From assembly GCA_947632615.1 (NCBI GenBank), contig CANRPW010000005.1:1-64000 (forward strand): a stretch of 64,000 nucleotides of DNA. The letters are read 5' to 3'. Positions 26,235 to 36,300 of this stretch are shown here, one piece after another. Source of the DNA: an uncultured Clostridia bacterium (lineage in GTDB: Bacteria; Bacillota; Clostridia; Lachnospirales; CAG-274). The stretch's first letter is position 1. The number at the start of each line of letters is the position of its first letter. The notes beneath the pieces were generated by a model. The model was not told where the DNA came from and did no database searches. It worked only from the letters and a program-made list of their open reading frames with translations. Made by a program: the position numbers and the translations under genes.

Positions 26235-26723
26235 ATGAAATTCACTTATTGTCCTCATTGCGGCAGCAGACTTATAAAAAAGGAAATAGGCGACGAAGGA
26301 CTTATACCCTATTGCGACAAATGTAAAACACCCCTGTGGGATATGTTTACCACTTGCATAATATGCGCTGTAGTAAATGAGGAAGATGAGGTTGCTCTGA
26401 TATGGCAGGGTTATGTTTCGCAAAATTCTTATGTATGCGTTGCGGGTATAATGAAGCTCGGAGAATCTGCAGAAGATGCAGCCAAAAGAGAAATTTCAGA
26501 AGAAACAGGGCTTGAAGTAATCAAGCTTGAATACATAAAAAGCTATCCCTTTGAAAGAAAGGAAATGCTTATGCTGGGTTATAAGGCAACCGTAAAGAAG
26601 GCTGATTTTAAGCTTTCCGAAGAGGTAGACAGTGCAAAGTGGTTTAAATTTGACGATGTTTTAAGTCATATAAAGGAAGGCAGCATAGCCTGGCAGCTTG
26701 TTAAAACAGCTATAGAAAAATAA
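26235..26723 (+). CDS. NUDIX hydrolase with zinc ribbon
   Basis: 162 residues. An N-terminal zinc ribbon (CPHC at 6-9 and CDKC near 27-30) precedes a NUDIX domain with a full box: G, five residues, E, then the REISEETGL core (about 75-97). The layout resembles NADH pyrophosphatase (NudC-like) but lacks the larger N-terminal domain. It hydrolyses a nucleoside diphosphate linked to some other group; substrate unknown. GGAGG ribosome site, 15 bases after the MBL gene. Confidence 0.85.
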   Translation: MKFTYCPHCGSRLIKKEIGDEGLIPYCDKCKTPLWDMFTTCIICAVVNEEDEVALIWQGYVSQNSYVCVAGIMKLGESAEDAAKREISEETGLEVIKLEYIKSYPFERKEMLMLGYKATVKKADFKLSEEVDSAKWFKFDDVLSHIKEGSIAWQLVKTAIEK

Positions 26724-26731
26724 TACTTGCC

Positions 26732-26887
26732 CCCTTCTTACATACCATTGAAAATGGTATGTAAGAAGGGACCGTCGGGGGAGGGACGCTCGGCAGAGGC
26801 AAACAAAAAAGGACAGCGGAGTCTGTCCTTTTTTGTTTGCCTCTGCCGAGCGTCCCTCCCCCGACGGTGCCGCAGGCCGGTAGGCTA
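26732..26887. repeat. Large hairpin element D
   Basis: Second hairpin first (18-bp arms 26732-26749/26753-26770, loop GAA), then a perfect 46-bp core (26771-26816/26823-26868, 6-base loop), then the forward tail GCCGCAGGCCGGTAGGC (about 26870-26886). It sits between converging genes (NUDIX and thiE). The apex GGACAG/CTGTCC with flanking A/T runs resembles elements E1 and E3. Confidence 0.9.
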
Positions 26888-26892
26888 AAGGT

Positions 26893-27474
26893 TTATAAAA
26901 ACTCGCCGCAGGCGTTTTTTAAATACTCTATAAGCTTTTCAGGCTCAGGGGTTTTCATTAAGCCCGACATCACACATATGCCGCTTATGCCGCTGTCTTT
27001 AAGCAGTGTGACCGTCTCTTTTGTAATGCCGCCTATGGCATATACAGGAATATCCACCGCTGAGGATATATCCTTTATATAATCTACACCTCGTGGAGGC
27101 AGTCCTTTTTTACAGTCGGTAGAAAAAATATGCCCTGCTATAACATAATCTGCACCTAAGATCTGAGCTTTCAAAGCCTCATCTTTACTGTGAACAGAAA
27201 CGCCCGCGCAGTCAAAGCCCTCTTTCCCTTTAAAAAGTCTTATGGGCATATGTATATTTTTAACCCCAATTTCTTTGGCGATAGCTGCTCTTGAATTTAT
27301 ATAAAGCTTATCACCACATATTTCACGGCATTTTACAGCCATATTTATATATTCTTCGTCACTAAGGTCTTTTTCCCTTAATATTATTTTATCTACTCCC
27401 GACCTATAAATTCTTTTTATTCTTTTATAAAAATCCTCAATGCAGGAGTGCCTGTCAGTAACCGCTATTATCAT
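26893..27474 (-). CDS. thiE: Thiamine phosphate synthase (ThiE/TenI family)
   Basis: 193-residue TIM-barrel protein that should join hydroxymethylpyrimidine pyrophosphate and thiazole phosphate into thiamine phosphate. Family segments: ILREKDLSDEEY near residue 31, YINSRAAIAKEIG near 58, GVSVHSKDEA near 91, GHIFST and the C-terminal YAIGGIT. It is short, and TenI (thiazole tautomerase) is closely related, so the exact activity is less sure. The start is 1 base from the thiH stop, with AAGGG upstream. Last gene of thiSGHE. Confidence 0.85.
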   Translation of the reverse strand: MIIAVTDRHSCIEDFYKRIKRIYRSGVDKIILREKDLSDEEYINMAVKCREICGDKLYINSRAAIAKEIGVKNIHMPIRLFKGKEGFDCAGVSVHSKDEALKAQILGADYVIAGHIFSTDCKKGLPPRGVDYIKDISSAVDIPVYAIGGITKETVTLLKDSGISGICVMSGLMKTPEPEKLIEYLKNACGEFL

Positions 27475-27475
27475 T

Positions 27476-28636
27476 TTATACCCTTACATAATCATTATAA
27501 ACAGGCTGGCAGCCGTGTTCTGTTATTGCCTGATGCACCTCTTCTACGCTTCTGGGATCGGAGATATCAAACTGCTCGTCGCCCTTTTCCTCTCCTATAT
27601 GTCCGCCTACACCTGTGCTGACTCCTGCTGACATTTTTGTGGCACAAATGCCTATTACATTATCACGGAAGCCCGCTCTTTCACGGGTTGAAATTGTTAT
27701 TCCCGCAAACGGCATAAAAAGCCTGTAAGCCGTCATCACCTGCAGAAGCTGTGGCTCGTGTACGTCATTGGGATTAACGCTTGCATCATTTATAATAGGA
27801 CGAAGTCTCGGCGGTGAAAATGATATTTCAGCATGTGGATATTTTTTCTGTATAAGATAGGCATGAAGTCCCGTTGCAAAGGCATCCTTTCTAAAATCGT
27901 CAAGCCCTAAAAGAGCCGCAAAGGAAACAAGGCGCATACCGCCTAAAAGTGCCCTCTCCTGTCCATTAAATCTGTATGGGAATATCCTTTTATGTCCTCT
28001 TAAATGAAGGGTCTCATATTTATCAGGATTATATGTTTCCTGATATATGCAAACGTAGTCCGCTCCACACTCATGTATGTAACGGTATTCGTCTGTATTC
28101 ATAGGATAGACCTCTATTCCCACAAGCTTAAAATATTTTGCTGCAAGCTTTACAGCCTCGCCTATATATTCAACACTTGTTTTACTTCTGGTTTCTCCCG
28201 TAAGTATAAGAATATCCTCAAGTCCTGTGGCTGCTATTGCCTTAAGCTCTGTTTCTATTTCCTCCATAGAGAGTTTTGCTCTTTTGATTTTATTATAGCA
28301 GTTAAAACCGCAGTAAACACAGTGATTTTCACAGTAGTTTGCAATATAAAGAGGTGTGAACATAGTCACCGAGTTTCCAAAATATCTTCTTGTAATGCCC
28401 TTAGCCTTCTGCGCCATTTCCTCCAAAAAAGGCATAGCGGCAGGCGAAAGCAGAGCCTTAAAATCCTCCACGTCCGCAAATTCTTTGTTAAGCGCTCTCC
28501 TTACATCATTTTCTGTATATTTGTTGTAATCATATTCGGCTCTTTCTTTTAAAACCGTATCCATTATATCGTGAGGGGTCTGCTCCATACCCTCAACATA
28601 TTCCATGTGGCTAAAGCTTCTGTCAACCTTAATCAC
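27476..28636 (-). CDS. thiH: 2-iminoacetate synthase ThiH (radical SAM)
   Basis: 386-residue radical SAM enzyme that splits tyrosine to dehydroglycine (2-iminoacetate) for the thiazole ring of thiamine. The cluster motif CENHCVYCGF (CX3CX2C) lies near residue 82. The dehydroglycine route is typical of anaerobes, which use ThiH instead of the oxygen-dependent ThiO. The start is GTG at 28636 after GGGAGG. It lies 13 bases after thiG. Confidence 0.95.
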   Translation of the reverse strand: MIKVDRSFSHMEYVEGMEQTPHDIMDTVLKERAEYDYNKYTENDVRRALNKEFADVEDFKALLSPAAMPFLEEMAQKAKGITRRYFGNSVTMFTPLYIANYCENHCVYCGFNCYNKIKRAKLSMEEIETELKAIAATGLEDILILTGETRSKTSVEYIGEAVKLAAKYFKLVGIEVYPMNTDEYRYIHECGADYVCIYQETYNPDKYETLHLRGHKRIFPYRFNGQERALLGGMRLVSFAALLGLDDFRKDAFATGLHAYLIQKKYPHAEISFSPPRLRPIINDASVNPNDVHEPQLLQVMTAYRLFMPFAGITISTRERAGFRDNVIGICATKMSAGVSTGVGGHIGEEKGDEQFDISDPRSVEEVHQAITEHGCQPVYNDYVRV

Positions 28637-28649
28637 AAATAAAACCTCC

Positions 28650-29417
28650 CTAATCTCTCAAAAATCCCGTAAGAGGACTTGATGCCTCTGCCTTATATTC
28701 AAGAACTCTGCCAAGCCCCGCAAGATATGCCTTTCTTCCTGCCTCAATAGCAAGCCTGAATGACGTTGCCATAAGCCCCACATCAGAAGCCGTAGCAACA
28801 GCTGTATTTGCCATAATAGCATCAACGCCCATTTCCATAGCCTCGCATGCCTGGGATGGTCTGCCTATACCTGCATCTACGATTATAGGCACATCTATTT
28901 CCTTTACAAGTATTTTTATAAAATCTCTGGTGGAAAGACCCTTATTGCTGCCTATAGGAGCTGCAAGAGGCATAACAGCAGCCGCCCCGGCATTCACCAT
29001 ATCCCTTGCTGCGTTAAGGTCGGGATACATATATGGCATAACAATAAATCCTTCCTTAGCAAGTATCTCGGTAGCCTTTACAGTTTCATAATTATCCGGC
29101 AACAGATATTTGCTGTCGTGTACGACCTCTATTTTTACAAAATCACCGCAGCCAATGGCTCTTGCAAGTCTTGCTATTCTTACTGCCTCCTCAGCATTTC
29201 TTGCTCCCGAGGTATTTGGCAAAAGAGTTATGCCCTCAGGCATATAGTCAAGAATGTTCTCCGAGCCTCCCACATTTGCGCGTCTTAATGCAAGAGTAGC
29301 CATTTCAACACCGCCATTTTTAATTACCTTGTCGGTCATTTCAAGTGAAAATTTACCGGAACCAAGTATAAATCTTGAATTAAATTCGTGTCCGCCTATA
29401 ATAAGCTTGTCATCCAT
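28650..29417 (-). CDS. thiG: Thiazole synthase ThiG
   Basis: 255-residue TIM-barrel enzyme that assembles thiazole phosphate from deoxyxylulose phosphate, dehydroglycine and ThiS thiocarboxylate. The Schiff-base lysine region VKIEVVHD is near residue 94, with [11 protein letters not shown] and [10 protein letters not shown] downstream. GGAGG ribosome site. It lies 17 bases after thiS. Confidence 0.96.
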   Translation of the reverse strand: MDDKLIIGGHEFNSRFILGSGKFSLEMTDKVIKNGGVEMATLALRRANVGGSENILDYMPEGITLLPNTSGARNAEEAVRIARLARAIGCGDFVKIEVVHDSKYLLPDNYETVKATEILAKEGFIVMPYMYPDLNAARDMVNAGAAAVMPLAAPIGSNKGLSTRDFIKILVKEIDVPIIVDAGIGRPSQACEAMEMGVDAIMANTAVATASDVGLMATSFRLAIEAGRKAYLAGLGRVLEYKAEASSPLTGFLRD

Positions 29418-29434
29418 AATAATTTCCTCCTTTA

Positions 29435-29629
29435 TCAGCCGCCACCCATGAAGGTAACGACCTCCATAACGTCCGCCTCTGTCAATGTTATTTCCTTGAA
29501 TTTTTCTCTTGGTATTATTTCATAGTTGAGCTCTACAGCGATCCTATTAATATTATAGTCAAGTCCGCATAAAAAATCATATACAGTCTGCCCTGCCTTA
29601 AGCTCGACCTTCTCGCCGTTTAAGATCAT
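29435..29629 (-). CDS. thiS: Sulfur carrier protein ThiS
   Basis: 64-residue ubiquitin-fold sulfur carrier ending in the required Gly-Gly (FMGGG), activated as adenylate and thiocarboxylate by a ThiF-type enzyme and used by ThiG. The start [13 protein letters not shown] has AGGAGG seven bases upstream; an open frame extending to 29725 runs through promoter and leader and is not coding. No thiF is in this operon, but a ThiF/MoeB-type gene is at 52619. Confidence 0.93.
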   Translation of the reverse strand: MILNGEKVELKAGQTVYDFLCGLDYNINRIAVELNYEIIPREKFKEITLTEADVMEVVTFMGGG

Positions 29630-29653
29630 ATCGCACCTCCTAAAAATAAGCGC

Positions 29654-29682
29654 AAAAAGGACACACCCGCGGTGGTGTGCCC
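29654..29682 (-). terminator. Leader terminator (attenuator) before thiS
   Basis: On the minus strand, stem GGGCACACC/GGTGTGTCC (one G-U pair) with loop ACCGCG, followed by five T, lies between the promoter and the thiS ribosome site. This suggests attenuation. A TPP riboswitch does not fit in the roughly 80-base leader and its signature sequences are missing. Confidence 0.65.
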
Positions 29683-29715
29683 CATTACTTACGATACCTC
29701 TATATGTTTTATATA

Positions 29716-29744
29716 ATAATATCATTTCTGCCCCATTTTGTCAA
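29716..29744 (-). promoter_or_regulatory. Sigma-A promoter of thiSGHE
   Basis: Minus-strand consensus TTGACA (29739-29744), 17-base spacer, TATTAT (29716-29721). The transcript should begin near 29709. Confidence 0.82.
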
Positions 29745-29761
29745 GCAGAAGATAGCGGTTC

Positions 29762-29928
29762 GGGCATGAACAGGTGACGAGTTGACTCTGTCAACTCGTC
29801 ACCTGTTCATGCCCCGTGGGGAAGCCGACAAAAGGGGGACAGCGAAGCTGTCCCCCTTTTGTCGGCTTCCCCCACGGGCGGGCGGCAATAATGCTATCGC
29901 AAAGCGATAGCATTATTGCCGCCCGCCC
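29762..29928. repeat. Hairpin element E1 (three hairpins)
   Basis: First of three tandem copies. Hairpin a: 24-bp arms 29762-29785/29791-29814. Core: 29815-29843/29847-29876 with one bulged C, bounded by CGTGGGG and CCCCCACG. Hairpin c: 25-bp arms 29876-29900/29904-29928, loop AAA. It lies upstream of the thiS promoter. Confidence 0.92.
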
Positions 29929-29948
29929 AACTTCAGCGTTAGCTGTAT

Positions 29949-30120
29949 GGCAGTCGCAGGCAGGGGCAATCTGACAAATGTCAGATTGCCCCTGCCTGCG
30001 ACTGCCCGTGGGGGAGCTCGGCAAAATGGGGACGGCTTCGCCGTCCCCATTTTGCCGAGCTCCCCCACGGGTCAGGCGGTGATGATGTTATCGCAGAGCG
30101 ATAACATCATCACCGCCTGA
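29949..30120. repeat. Hairpin element E2 (three hairpins)
   Basis: Second tandem copy with the same order. Hairpin a: 27-bp arms 29949-29975/29980-30006. Core: perfect 30-bp arms 30007-30036/30040-30069, loop TTC. Hairpin c: perfect 23-bp arms 30072-30094/30098-30120, loop AGA. Compared with E1 and E3, changes in the core and in hairpin c occur on both arms and keep pairing. Confidence 0.92.
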
Positions 30121-30179
30121 GCAAGCCCAAAATATAAGCAATCACCCCTTTCTTAACAGTGAAAATCTTGGCAGGAATA

Positions 30180-30335
30180 GTCAGGTATAATCTGACTATC
30201 GTCAGATTATACCCGACCCGTGGGGTGAAGCCGGCAAAAAGGGGGACAGCTGCGCTGTCCCCCTTTTTGCCGGCTTCACCCCCACGGGTCGGGCGGCGGC
30301 AATGCTATCGCAAAGCGATAGCATTGCCGCCGCCC
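30180..30335. repeat. Hairpin element E3 (three hairpins)
   Basis: Third tandem copy. Hairpin a: 17-bp arms 30180-30196/30201-30217 with one A-C mismatch. Core: 30215-30250/30254-30290 with one bulge, bounded by GACCCGTGGGG and CCCCCACGGGTC. Hairpin c: perfect 21-bp arms 30291-30311/30315-30335, sharing the GCTATCGC-AAA-GCGATAGC apex with E1. About 60 bases of plain sequence separate it from E2. Confidence 0.92.
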
Positions 30336-30342
30336 GGGCAAA

Positions 30343-30366
30343 CCCGACAGGTCAAAGCCTGTCGGG
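30343..30366 (-). terminator. Hairpin at the 3' end of the giant surface protein gene
   Basis: CCCGACAGG/CCTGTCGGG, 6-base loop, 15 bases past the stop codon. On the minus strand it is followed by TTTG only, so it is a weak intrinsic terminator, or the end piece of element E3. Confidence 0.5.
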
Positions 30367-30381
30367 ATAAATTTATAATAC

Positions 30382-33300
30382 TCAGCTTAGTTTATCATCG
30401 ACCAAGGCAAAGATCGTTGCTATTTCTGCTCTGGTCGCTGTTTTCTTAGGAGCAAATGTGCCATCAGGCATACCGCTTATAAGCCCTGTTTTCTGCATAT
30501 AATATACAGCCTCATAAGCCCAGGTGCTTATGTCCTTATCGTCCTTAAACTCAGTGTTATCCTTTTCGTCAAGTTTAACATCTTTTGTCTTAAGATAGTT
30601 ATAGAATATAAGTGCTATCTGCTCACGTGTTATTGCGGTTTCGGGAGCAAATTCTGTATCGGAAATTCCCTTTACAATGCCTTCTTCCGCTGCCCAAGCC
30701 ACATATTCAGCATAATATGCTTTAGGATCGACATCTTTGAATTTATTGTCAGGTGTTCCCTTTGCGTTTTCAAATCTTCCAAGAACTGTTACAAACATTC
30801 CTCTTGTAACAACTCCATTGGGCGCAAACAGCTTGTCGGTAGCTCCTGCAAACCACTTGTTGTCATATGCCTTCTGAACAGCATCATGATACCAAGCTGT
30901 TTTTACAACGTCTGTGAATATTTCAGAAACATCCAAAGTCTTTTCTCCGAAAGATGCTGCAGACTCATCTGCACTATTAGAAGTTTCATCGCCTGTGTTT
31001 TCGTTCTCAACAACAGTTGTGCCCTCCGAAACTATTTCTTTGGTGGTATTTTCGGCAGAGGTTTCTTCTATAACGGAAGAAGAACCGCTGTGTCTGTGTC
31101 CACCACCACCGCCACCGCTGCCGCCTGAAGACGTGCTGTGTGTAGTTGTTTCTGTAGGTGCTTCTGTTGGGCTTTCCGTAGGTGCATCCGTAGTAGCCTC
31201 TGTCGATTCTTCTGTTGGTTTCTCTACAGGAGGATCTATCATTGTAAATAATATTCCTCCGTCAACATCATCTGATGGCATTGACAGTGTCTTAAAGTCA
31301 CTTGAAAGTGTAATTACAGAATCTTTGTCAAGTGTAAGAAGTATCTCTCTTGCGCCCTCGTCAGATGTTACCTTTATGCTGCCAAGTGTTATAACACCGT
31401 TTTCAATGAGGTTTTCATCGGCTACTACAAACATATAAAGCTTGCCTGTTTCTCTGTCATAGTGTATTTCATGAAGAGCGCATCTCTCAGGGTCATTTAA
31501 TATGTCGGTCCACTCTATTTGAACATCTGCCGAGTCCACGGGAGAAATATCAAAGGCCGCCTGGAAGGCAATTATATCGGTTATTGTTTCATCACCTATT
31601 CCCCACTGCATGCCTGCCTTTCCCTTTACCTCATCATCAGGAGTAAATATAAACTGATTTGCAGGTATGTCAGGCTCTTCCTCAGTATTATAGGCTGTTA
31701 TATATGCATCGCCCTCTTCAGAAACGGTATATGACTGCATATCGTCAGAAGCCTCGCCTGCTTCTTCAGCCAAGCCCTCGTCAGATGCTGCATTAACAAC
31801 CTCAGACTCCTGCTCGGTGACAGGCTCTTCTATCGCAGTAGTCTGCGCCTCTGTATTTTCTTCAGATGTATTCTCTGAAATAACCGCTTCAGTGCTTATC
31901 TCGGTAATATTTTCACTTATTTCTTCGGTAGATGCCTCTCCGCCTGTGTCTTCGGGAGGTGCAGCTGATATAACAATGTCCTCAAGGTCTGAAGGCACAT
32001 CAAGATAGAGAGAATTACTTACAAGTCTTTCGCCTTCAAGAGTATGGGCATTATCTACACGATAAAGCTCTGCCTGTACTTTTGCCGGAAGTGAATTATA
32101 GTTGTCATCATCAGGTTCTATCCAATAGATCCAAATGCCATCGTTTACATTACCAAGCTCTCCATTTACAGGTTCTTCTGCAAGTGTTATCTGAGTACCA
32201 TCTATAATATTGCCATTTTCGTCAAGAAGCTTAACAACATTATATGCCGGGTTACCCGTATATTCACCTGTGAATATAATAGAGCCCTCGGGGATGGAGT
32301 CGTTTGTATTTGTGTCGAATACATATTCTGTTTTAAGCTTACCTATACCCGACTCTATAAGGTCTACATTGTCACCTGTAGGACCAAGTATTTCAATGTC
32401 GTTTATAGATGCAGAAGTTCCCCCAAATACTACCTTTACATACGCCGCACTGTAAATGTACATATATCCGGGTTCTTCAGGCTTATTGAAGTAAACGGTG
32501 TCATCACCTGTGAAGCTGCCCGTCTTGGCTTCTGTCCAGTTTGTATTATCTTCACTTACAAATATAGTATAGCTTGCTGCCTCTCCCTTATATTTAAGGG
32601 CAACTACCTGCTCGGTTCCGCCTAAATTAACAGTAAATTCAGCAGCATCCCCGTCAGTCTTGCCTACATAGCCACTGCCGTCGCCCTTGCCTATAATGTT
32701 GGCTATGGCTGAAATATAAGTATCCTCACAATATCCGTTTTCACCATCGGCAACTATATCCTGGTCAGCATCAGATCTCATATTTGTTTCTATGCTCCAG
32801 TCATCTCTGCCAATAGAGCCGTCGTGCCTTACCTTAACAGGTGTAAGCAGAACAGGATTTGTAGCATTAAGAAGCTTATCATAGCCGACTACCTGATATT
32901 GATATACCATATTGTTGCCTGTTGTAATTGTGTCTGTATAAGAAGTCTTATCTGCCGTAACAAAAGCAACTGTCTTGCCGTTTCTTGTTATCTCATAACC
33001 CAACATAGCATCGCCGCCTGTGTTGTTTAATGATATTGTTACCTCATTATCATTTATAATATTGCCGGGATGATCTGTTGTTATATTTGCACTGACAGTC
33101 GTTCCTGTAGGCATAGAAGCTCCGCCCTCAAGTCTGTACTCCCAAGCATTCGGGTTTATATATTGTATTTTCTTTGTTTCCTTATCAAACTGAGAGGTAT
33201 ATATCCTTGTGTCTTCTGTAGGAGCAAAACCCCAAGCCTCAAAGAAATCCGTAAGATCCTTCTGTGCTGCTGCACTTGCAAGTCGTATAAGATTGTCTAT

Positions 33301-36300
33301 AGGATAGTCTGTAAGTGTAAGAGCTGTTTCTCCCGGAGCAGAAGACGGATCTCTTGAATAGCTGTCCATACGCGCAAAGAAAAGATTTTCTAACCGGTCT
33401 TCTGCTGACTCATATGTCTTAAAATCATAATATTTGTCATAGAACATATGAAGCTGCAAATACATAGCAAGAGCCGTTGCCGGGTCGAGAGTCTGTCCCG
33501 TTACTCCCTTTACAACTGCATCATATACCTTATTATAGTCTGAACGGTTATAATCCTGGGTCGAAAGGGTTGCAAAAACATTGTTTGTTATTTCGGCTTT
33601 TACATAGTTCTTGTTGTTTATAACATGACCTATTTCATGAGCTATACCCCAGCCTGTAAGTTGACCTGATATCTTTTTACCGTTTTCATCAGCCTCTACG
33701 GGGGTAATATTCATAAGCTCAGGCACGCTGCCGTACTCAATACCTATATGCTTGCCGCCGGCATACATAAATGCTCCTGCAAACATTTTATGATAGCGGA
33801 TGTTGAGCCTTTGCTTAGGATATCTGTTTTTGCTGTCGCTTTCCGCATCCTTATTAAGTCCTTTAAATGTATAGAACAGGTCTATCTCCTGCTCCATAGC
33901 CTTAATGGCGTTTTCAAGCTTTTCTGCTCCACCGTTGCCTATTCCTTCATATATCTGTGTAGCCGGAACCGAATACATCATATTGTTCATAACTATTTCG
34001 GTATAGTCTGCTATACAGCTTTCTCCGTATGCAACGCTGCCATGGTCTGCATTGTGCTTGTCTTTGATTGTAGGAACATACTCATTAAGCTCTGCCATAT
34101 AATTTTGTATTGCATGAGTACGTTCTTGTCCCTCTTTACCTGCTACATTGAGCACAGGTATTTTTTCGCCGCCGCTTACTCTCACGCTGTACTCACGGGT
34201 ATTAGCGCCTCCGCTCCACTCTACATACAGTGCGCCGCCATTCTCGGTCTCTCCTGAGGTGGCAATGTAAGGGATCTGTATTTCATTTCTGCCTATTTTG
34301 AGATTTCCGCAGTTTTGATACCATTTTGTTGACTCGCCGTGATTTTGTGTGGCTATAAGGTTGACGTCTGTTCTTGTTCCTTCAGCTTCATAGGGGCTTC
34401 CAAGATAAACAACTAACTTCTCCCCTGCCTTAGCTACAACACCCAGAGGCTGGAAGTTTGTAAGACTCATTGCAAAGTCAATGTTTCCGTCAGCTTTTGG
34501 AGTAATTCCCGTATCTACTATAACTATGTCTTCAAGTGCCTGTGTATTAAGAAGCTCTCTTGCATATTCAAGCTCTCTCTTTAAAATGTCATAATCGGGA
34601 TGAAGCTCTCCGCAGGCAGGGTCAGGCTCTTCAAGCTCATCTTCAAGCTTTTTAATATCATCTTCGCCTACTTCGCTTCTGAGCTTAAGATGCATATTGT
34701 CTTCATAAAGAGCATCTATTCTGTCTGCAATATCATCATAATTATAGAACTTCATTTCAGAAACGGATGCCAGACGATTATTGCCGCCCACAGCTATACA
34801 AAGCTGGAAGGTATTTGAGGTTATAGGCTCGTCAACCGTTACCGAATAATATATGCCGCCCGCTTTATCCATTCTTCTTGAAAGAGAAGCCTTTGGCGCT
34901 TTTACCATTTCTCCTGTCGCAGAATCTTTATAGCGTATGGTTGCATCGGTATAATAATAAGGCTGGCTTGCGCTGGGCGCAAAGCAAATTGTATCTATTT
35001 TATATTCACGGTCAAGTGTAACTATAGGAAGGGCATAGTTGGTGTAATGATAGCCCGTGTCCCAGTCGTCCTCAACAGCATAAGTTGCCTGAGAATTATC
35101 TACAACAATGTAGTTTTCTCCCACATACGAATAAAGACCGTTAGGAAGCTCCTCAGAAACAACATGATTTGTCAGCTGTCCTACGCCGTTTGAAGTATTT
35201 ATAAGCATATATTCAGGCATTACAACACCCTGAGATGCAAGGACCTTAGCTGTATTTACAGGTGAATTGTTACTCATGCCAAATTCATTATGGCCTACAA
35301 TATATATCTCATATGTGGCTTCTGGCACAAGATTAGGTATGAGATAGCTGTTTGTAGTGAGGTCAGGCACTTCGATATAGTTATCTGCGCCCTGTTGACG
35401 ATAGAACAGAGAATATTTCTGAGTATCTCTCATGTTCTTCCATGTTACTTTTATAGACTCTGTAAGTCCCGTTGCATTTATGCCTTCAGGCACAGGCGGA
35501 ACTCCATTGGGTTTCAATATAACAACGTAAGGCTCGGAATAAGGACTCTTCCAATCTCCGCTTACAGAGCGTACCTTAACGGTATAAGGCACATAGGTTG
35601 AAAGGTCGGCTCCTGCGAGATCTATAACAGAGGCTTTATTTGTCTTTGTATTTATCTTAGCCTCACTGCCGTTAGAGCTTACAGAAACCTCATATCCGTC
35701 AACATTTGTCTGATTATCCCACGTTATATCAAAAGCGGGATATAAGCCCCAAGCAGTCTGAGTCCAGCCGCTTATGGTGGGAATATTAAGCTCCGGCTCG
35801 CCTATACGGCTTTCCATATTGTTAAGGAACTCAACCTTGGCAATATCAACAAGCTTTGTGCTGGAGCCTGTTACCTTTATAGTTACCTTCTTAATGGCTA
35901 TCTTGCTGCCTATGTCAATAACTATAGTACCGTCGCTTTCCGTTTTAGCCTTCTGACTTCCGGCGATAGGCTTTATACTATTTAACGAAGCTGCACCGGC
36001 GATAAGGCTTAGGCCTCCTGAATAAGCCCTTATAACGGACGAATCGCCTATGGTATAGTCATAAGTATTGCCATCCTCGTCCTCTACAGTGACCGTGCCC
36101 CTTTCAATAAGGTTTGCAGAGCCTGACGGTGGTCTGATAACAATTCCGTCTATTTTCTGCTCCTCGGGAAGAGCTGCATCAGGGTCAAGGTCTGTTGGGT
36201 CGGAAATATTAAGTGCAATCTCTACGGGGTTTTCCTCAGAAATAGCCCCACTGTTTGCAGGAGCAAGCTGTACAACAGCATCAAGGCTGCCCATAATGTC

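Noticed and set aside
29435-29725. Longer thiS reading frame
   Set aside because: It runs through the consensus promoter and terminator hairpin; the AGGAGG site fixes the start at 29629.
29762-30335. CRISPR array or integron attC array
   Set aside because: There are no short direct repeats with unique spacers; units are three perfect hairpins each, with no cas, integrase or cassette genes nearby.
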